This document shows, piece by piece, positions 60,511 through 64,000 of a stretch of DNA of 64,000 nt. This DNA is from Claveliimonas bilis. GTDB taxonomy: Bacteria > Bacillota > Clostridia > Lachnospirales > Lachnospiraceae. Location of the stretch: the NCBI RefSeq assembly GCF_030296775.1, contig NZ_AP027742.1:1612001-1676000 (forward strand), written 5' to 3'. Position 1 is the stretch's first letter; each line of letters begins with the position of its first letter. The translations under genes were made by a program, and so were the position numbers. Under the pieces are notes generated by a model. The model saw nothing but the letters and a program-made list of their open reading frames with translations, made no database searches and was not told the DNA's origin.

Positions 60511-62433
60511 ATGGCAAAGAAAAATACCTATGATGCAGATAGCATTGCCATACTGGAAGGTCTGGAAGCAGTGCGGAAACGTCCGGGAATGTATATAGGA
60601 AGCGTTTCCACAAAAGGATTGAATCATTTGATCTATGAGATGGTGGACAATGCGGTGGATGAACACCTGGCAGGATACTGCAGTGAGATCCATGTGGTCC
60701 TGGAAAAGGACGGATCCTGTACAGTAAGCGATAACGGGCGGGGCGTTCCGGTAGGTATGCATGCCAAAGGCCTGCCGGCGGCGCGTATCGTCTATACTAC
60801 TTTGCATGCCGGCGGAAAATTTGATGATTCAGCTTATAAGACGAGCGGTGGACTTCACGGCGTAGGTTCCTCTGTTGTCAACGCGCTCTCATCCTATATG
60901 GATGTGGAAATCAGCAGGGAAGGATATGTGCATCACGACCGCTATGAGAGAGGAATCCCTGTTATAGAGCTGGAAGACGGACTTCTGCCCAGGATTGCCA
61001 AGACAAGAAAAACCGGGACAAAGGTAAACTTCCTTCCGGACGATACGATCTTTGAAAAGACCCGCTTCCGGGGAGAAGAGGTAAAGAGCCGTATGCATGA
61101 GACGGCTTACCTGAATCCTTCTTTGACAATTATATATGAAGACAGACGGGGCAGTGAACCGGAGAAGATCACTTATCATGAGCCGGATGGAATACTGGGA
61201 TTTATTAAAGAACTCAATGAAAAGAAGGAAATCATCCATGAGCCGGTTTATTTTAAAGGAGAGGCGGAAGGCATTGAGGTGGAAGCCGCCTTTCAGTATG
61301 TCAATGAATTTCACGAAAATGTGTTGGGATTTTGCAATAATATTTATAACGCCGAAGGCGGCACACATCTGACCGGATTTAAGACAACCTTTACGACGGT
61401 AATGAATCAGTATGCAAGAGAACTCGGCATTTTAAAGGAAAAGGACAGCAATTTTACAGGAGCGGATATCCGCAACGGAATGACAGCCATTATTTCCATT
61501 AAACACCCGGATCCCAGATTCGAGGGACAGACAAAGACCAAGCTGGACAATCCTGATGCGGCAAAAGCTGTCAGCAAAGTGACCAACGATGAGATCGTAA
61601 GGTATTTTGACCGGAATCTGGAAAACCTGAAAAAGGTTCTTTCCTGTGCGGAAAAAGCGGCAAAGATACGGAAGACAGAAGAAAGGGCCAAGACAAACCT
61701 TCTGACAAAACAGAAATATTCCTTTGACAGTAACGGGAAGCTTGCAAACTGTGAGAGCAGGGATGCTTCCAAATGCGAGATATTTATTGTGGAGGGAGAT
61801 TCCGCGGGAGGATCTGCCAAAACAGCAAGAGACAGAATGTATCAGGCAATCCTGCCCATCCGGGGGAAAATCCTCAATGTGGAAAAGGCGAGCATTGATA
61901 AGATTCTTGCCAATGCCGAGATCAAAACTATGATCAACGCTTTCGGATGCGGATTTTCGGAAGGATATGGCAACGATTTCGATATTACAAAGCTGCGGTA
62001 CGATAAGATCATTATTATGGCAGATGCAGATGTGGACGGAGCACATATTTCCACGTTGCTTTTGACATTGTTTTATCGGTTTATGCCGGAGCTGATCTAT
62101 GAGGGACATGTGTATATCGCCATGCCGCCTCTTTACAAAGCCATGCCCAAAAAAGGCGAGGAAGAATACCTCTACGATGATAAGGCACTGGAAAGATACC
62201 GGAAAACCCATGAAGGACCATTTACCCTCCAGCGATACAAAGGCCTTGGAGAAATGGACGCAGAGCAGTTATGGGAGACAACCCTCAATCCAAAGACAAG
62301 AATCCTGAAGCTGGTAGAAATAGAAGACGCCAGAATGGCTTCCGGCGTAACAGAGATGCTGATGGGAAATGAAGTGCCTCCCCGACGGGCTTTTATTTAC
62401 GAAAATGCCACAGAGGCAGAGCTTGACATTTAG
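60511..62433 (+). CDS. parE: Type IIA topoisomerase subunit B (ParE/GyrB-like)
   Basis: The 640-residue ATPase subunit has the GHKL motifs EMVDNAVDEHL and GGLHGVGSSVVNAL, then TOPRIM (FIVEGDSAGGSAKTARD, MADADVDGAHIST), ending with the GyrB C-terminal region. It is paired with a GyrA/ParC-type gene 14 bp on and lies far from any dnaA-recF context, which favours topoisomerase IV over gyrase. Sequence alone does not settle this. The site GAGAAGGGGTAAAAGCGAT precedes the start. Confidence 0.85.
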   Translation: MAKKNTYDADSIAILEGLEAVRKRPGMYIGSVSTKGLNHLIYEMVDNAVDEHLAGYCSEIHVVLEKDGSCTVSDNGRGVPVGMHAKGLPAARIVYTTLHAGGKFDDSAYKTSGGLHGVGSSVVNALSSYMDVEISREGYVHHDRYERGIPVIELEDGLLPRIAKTRKTGTKVNFLPDDTIFEKTRFRGEEVKSRMHETAYLNPSLTIIYEDRRGSEPEKITYHEPDGILGFIKELNEKKEIIHEPVYFKGEAEGIEVEAAFQYVNEFHENVLGFCNNIYNAEGGTHLTGFKTTFTTVMNQYARELGILKEKDSNFTGADIRNGMTAIISIKHPDPRFEGQTKTKLDNPDAAKAVSKVTNDEIVRYFDRNLENLKKVLSCAEKAAKIRKTEERAKTNLLTKQKYSFDSNGKLANCESRDASKCEIFIVEGDSAGGSAKTARDRMYQAILPIRGKILNVEKASIDKILANAEIKTMINAFGCGFSEGYGNDFDITKLRYDKIIIMADADVDGAHISTLLLTLFYRFMPELIYEGHVYIAMPPLYKAMPKKGEEEYLYDDKALERYRKTHEGPFTLQRYKGLGEMDAEQLWETTLNPKTRILKLVEIEDARMASGVTEMLMGNEVPPRRAFIYENATEAELDI

Positions 62434-62447
62434 AAGGGAGAATAGCA

Positions 62448-64000
62448 ATGCAGGAAGAACAGATCATTCGTACGGAATACTCGGATCTGATGAAAAAATC
62501 TTATATTGATTATGCGATGAGCGTCATTATTGCAAGGGCCCTTCCGGATGTGCGCGATGGGCTGAAGCCTGTTCAGCGGCGGACACTTTATGACATGCAC
62601 GAGCTGGGTATCCGCTATGACAGGCCTTACCGTAAATGTGCCCGTATAGTAGGAGATACGATGGGTAAATACCATCCTCACGGAGACAGTTCCATTTATG
62701 AAGCCCTTGTGGTAATGGCACAGGAATTTAAAAAAGGCATGGTCCTTGTGGATGGCCACGGGAATTTTGGTTCCATTGAAGGAGACGGGGCGGCGGCCAT
62801 GCGTTACACAGAGGCCCGCCTTGCCAAATTTACACAGATGGCGTTTCTTAAGGATCTGGACAAAGATGTAGTCAATTTTATGCCCAACTTTGACGAGACG
62901 GAAAAAGAACCGGAAGTGCTTCCGGTGCGTATTCCCAACCTTCTCGTAAATGGAGCGGAAGGAATCGCAGTCGGTATGGCGACCAGTATTCCGACTCACA
63001 ATCTGGGCGAAGTCATCGACGCAGTGAAGGCCTATATGAAAAATGATGAAATCAGCACAAGGCAGCTGATGAAATATGTAAAAGGGCCGGATTTTCCTAC
63101 CGGCGGCATTGTGGTAAACAAGGATGATCTCCTGAACATCTACGAAACAGGAACCGGCAAGATCAAACTGCGGGGTAAAGTGGAAGTGGAGGACATGAAA
63201 GGCGGAAAACAGCGTCTAGTCATTACAGAAATCCCGTATACCATGATCGGGGCAGGAATCGGAAAATTCCTCAACGATGTTTGTGCCCTTGTAGAAACAA
63301 AAAAGACAAACGATATCGTAGATATTTCCAACCAGTCCTCCAAGGAAGGGATCCGCATTGTCATTGAGCTGAAAAAAGGGGCGGACGTCAAAAATCTGAC
63401 CAATATGCTCTATAAAAAGACACGGCTGGAAGATACTTTTGGCGTCAATATGCTGGCGGTTGCAGACGGACGTCCGGAGACCATGGGGCTTAAGAAGATC
63501 ATTGAGCATCATGTGGATTTCCAGTTTGAACTTGCAACACGCAAATACAAAAATCTTCTTGCAAAGGAGCTGGACCGCAAAGAAATCCAGGAAGGTCTGA
63601 TCAAGGCATGTGATGTCATAGACCTGATCATTGAGATCCTGCGTGGAAGCCGGTCGGTGAAGGATGCGAAGGAATGTCTGACAAAAGGGATCACGGATAA
63701 CATTGTCTTTAAATCCAAGATTTCCAGGAAAATGGCGTCCATGCTGCGCTTTACGGAGCGGCAGGCCACAGCCATCCTGGAAATGCGCCTTTATAAGCTG
63801 ATCGGGCTGGAAATCGAAGCGCTTATGAAGGAGCATGAGGAGACCCTGGCTAATATTGCAAGATACGAGGATATTTTAAATAACTATGATTCCATGGCAG
63901 ACGTTATTATAGAAGAATTAGATGCGTTCAAAAAGGAATTTGCAGTCAAACGAAAGACTGTGGTTGAGAATGCAGAGGAAGCTGTCTTTGAAGAAAAGAA
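62448..64000 (+). CDS. parC: Type IIA topoisomerase subunit A (ParC/GyrA-like), 3' end cut by window
   Basis: The frame opens at ATG 62448 (site AGAAGGGAGAATAGCA) and stays open for 517 codons to the window end. The DNA-breaking tyrosine is in AMRYTEARLAK. The quinolone-resistance region reads YHPHGDSSIYEALV with the usual serine present, so no resistance change is seen there. It also has PNLLVNGAEGIAVGMATSIP. The C-terminal beta-pinwheel, whose GyrA-box would separate gyrase from topoisomerase IV, lies outside. Confidence 0.88.
   Translation, partial: MQEEQIIRTEYSDLMKKSYIDYAMSVIIARALPDVRDGLKPVQRRTLYDMHELGIRYDRPYRKCARIVGDTMGKYHPHGDSSIYEALVVMAQEFKKGMVLVDGHGNFGSIEGDGAAAMRYTEARLAKFTQMAFLKDLDKDVVNFMPNFDETEKEPEVLPVRIPNLLVNGAEGIAVGMATSIPTHNLGEVIDAVKAYMKNDEISTRQLMKYVKGPDFPTGGIVVNKDDLLNIYETGTGKIKLRGKVEVEDMKGGKQRLVITEIPYTMIGAGIGKFLNDVCALVETKKTNDIVDISNQSSKEGIRIVIELKKGADVKNLTNMLYKKTRLEDTFGVNMLAVADGRPETMGLKKIIEHHVDFQFELATRKYKNLLAKELDRKEIQEGLIKACDVIDLIIEILRGSRSVKDAKECLTKGITDNIVFKSKISRKMASMLRFTERQATAILEMRLYKLIGLEIEALMKEHEETLANIARYEDILNNYDSMADVIIEELDAFKKEFAVKRKTVVENAEEAVFEEK

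Noticed and set aside
62640-62720. Quinolone-resistance substitution in the ParC/GyrA region
   Set aside because: The usual serine in GDSSIYEALV is present, so no classic resistance change can be claimed.

Overview
The window reads as a chromosomal stretch from a spore-forming anaerobic clostridium, most likely a member of the Lachnospiraceae. The grounds are moderate GC content, strong AGGAGG-type ribosome sites, endospore genes (gpr, spoIIP), many Fe-S and flavodoxin-like redox proteins, a probable selenoprotein, RqcH, and the conserved block yicC-gmk-rpoZ-rimO-pgsA-cinA. No phage, plasmid, CRISPR or tRNA genes were seen. Both ends cut genes: argH at the left and a gyrA/parC-type gene at the right.

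Layout. 1-2.5 kb: argH-asd. 2.5-9.4 kb: a ferredoxin divergent from a Crp/Fnr regulator, then ppk, a first topoisomerase III, a hexapeptide-repeat protein and a duplicated-domain hypothetical. 9.6-12.4 kb: MoaB/Mog-like protein, metallo-hydrolase, rnhA, RNase P RNA and a flavodoxin-like protein. 12.5-18.5 kb: pyrBI divergent from pheA, a DUF815 ATPase, and rqcH. 18.6-27.3 kb: yicC-gmk-rpoZ-rimO-pgsA-cinA, a GNAT/DUF3298 fusion and a second topB. 27.3-31.2 kb: GGGtGRT protein and NifU-like scaffold (minus strand), an intact IS4-type insertion sequence with 8-bp target duplications, and a small gene with an in-frame UGA that looks like a selenocysteine codon. 31.2-37.1 kb: GntR regulator, two S9 peptidases and a membrane protein, with AT-rich near-palindromes before the regulator and before the peptidases. 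37.2-42.1 kb: cupin regulator and polyamine ABC transporter, with an oversized PotA and a PotC-PotD fusion. 42.1-51.5 kb: flavodoxin, rarA, NCS2 permease, DegV, EamA, DUF362 ferredoxin, and a VWA/MoxR pair. 51.6-57.7 kb: CstA, ABC-F, ilvN-ilvC and a phosphoribosyltransferase. 57.7-64 kb: rpsT (UUG start, structured leader), gpr-spoIIP and a type IIA topoisomerase pair.

Most of this is housekeeping. The places most worth a second look are: (i) the candidate selenoprotein next to a NifU-like/GGGtGRT pair, now split from it by the insertion sequence; (ii) two copies of a 45-nt perfect palindrome with compensating changes in the inner stem and a shared 3' tag, each directly after a transcription unit; (iii) the Ig-like insertion inside the TOBE region of PotA; (iv) the rpsT leader. 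Family assignments come from recognised motifs and sequence resemblance, with no database search.
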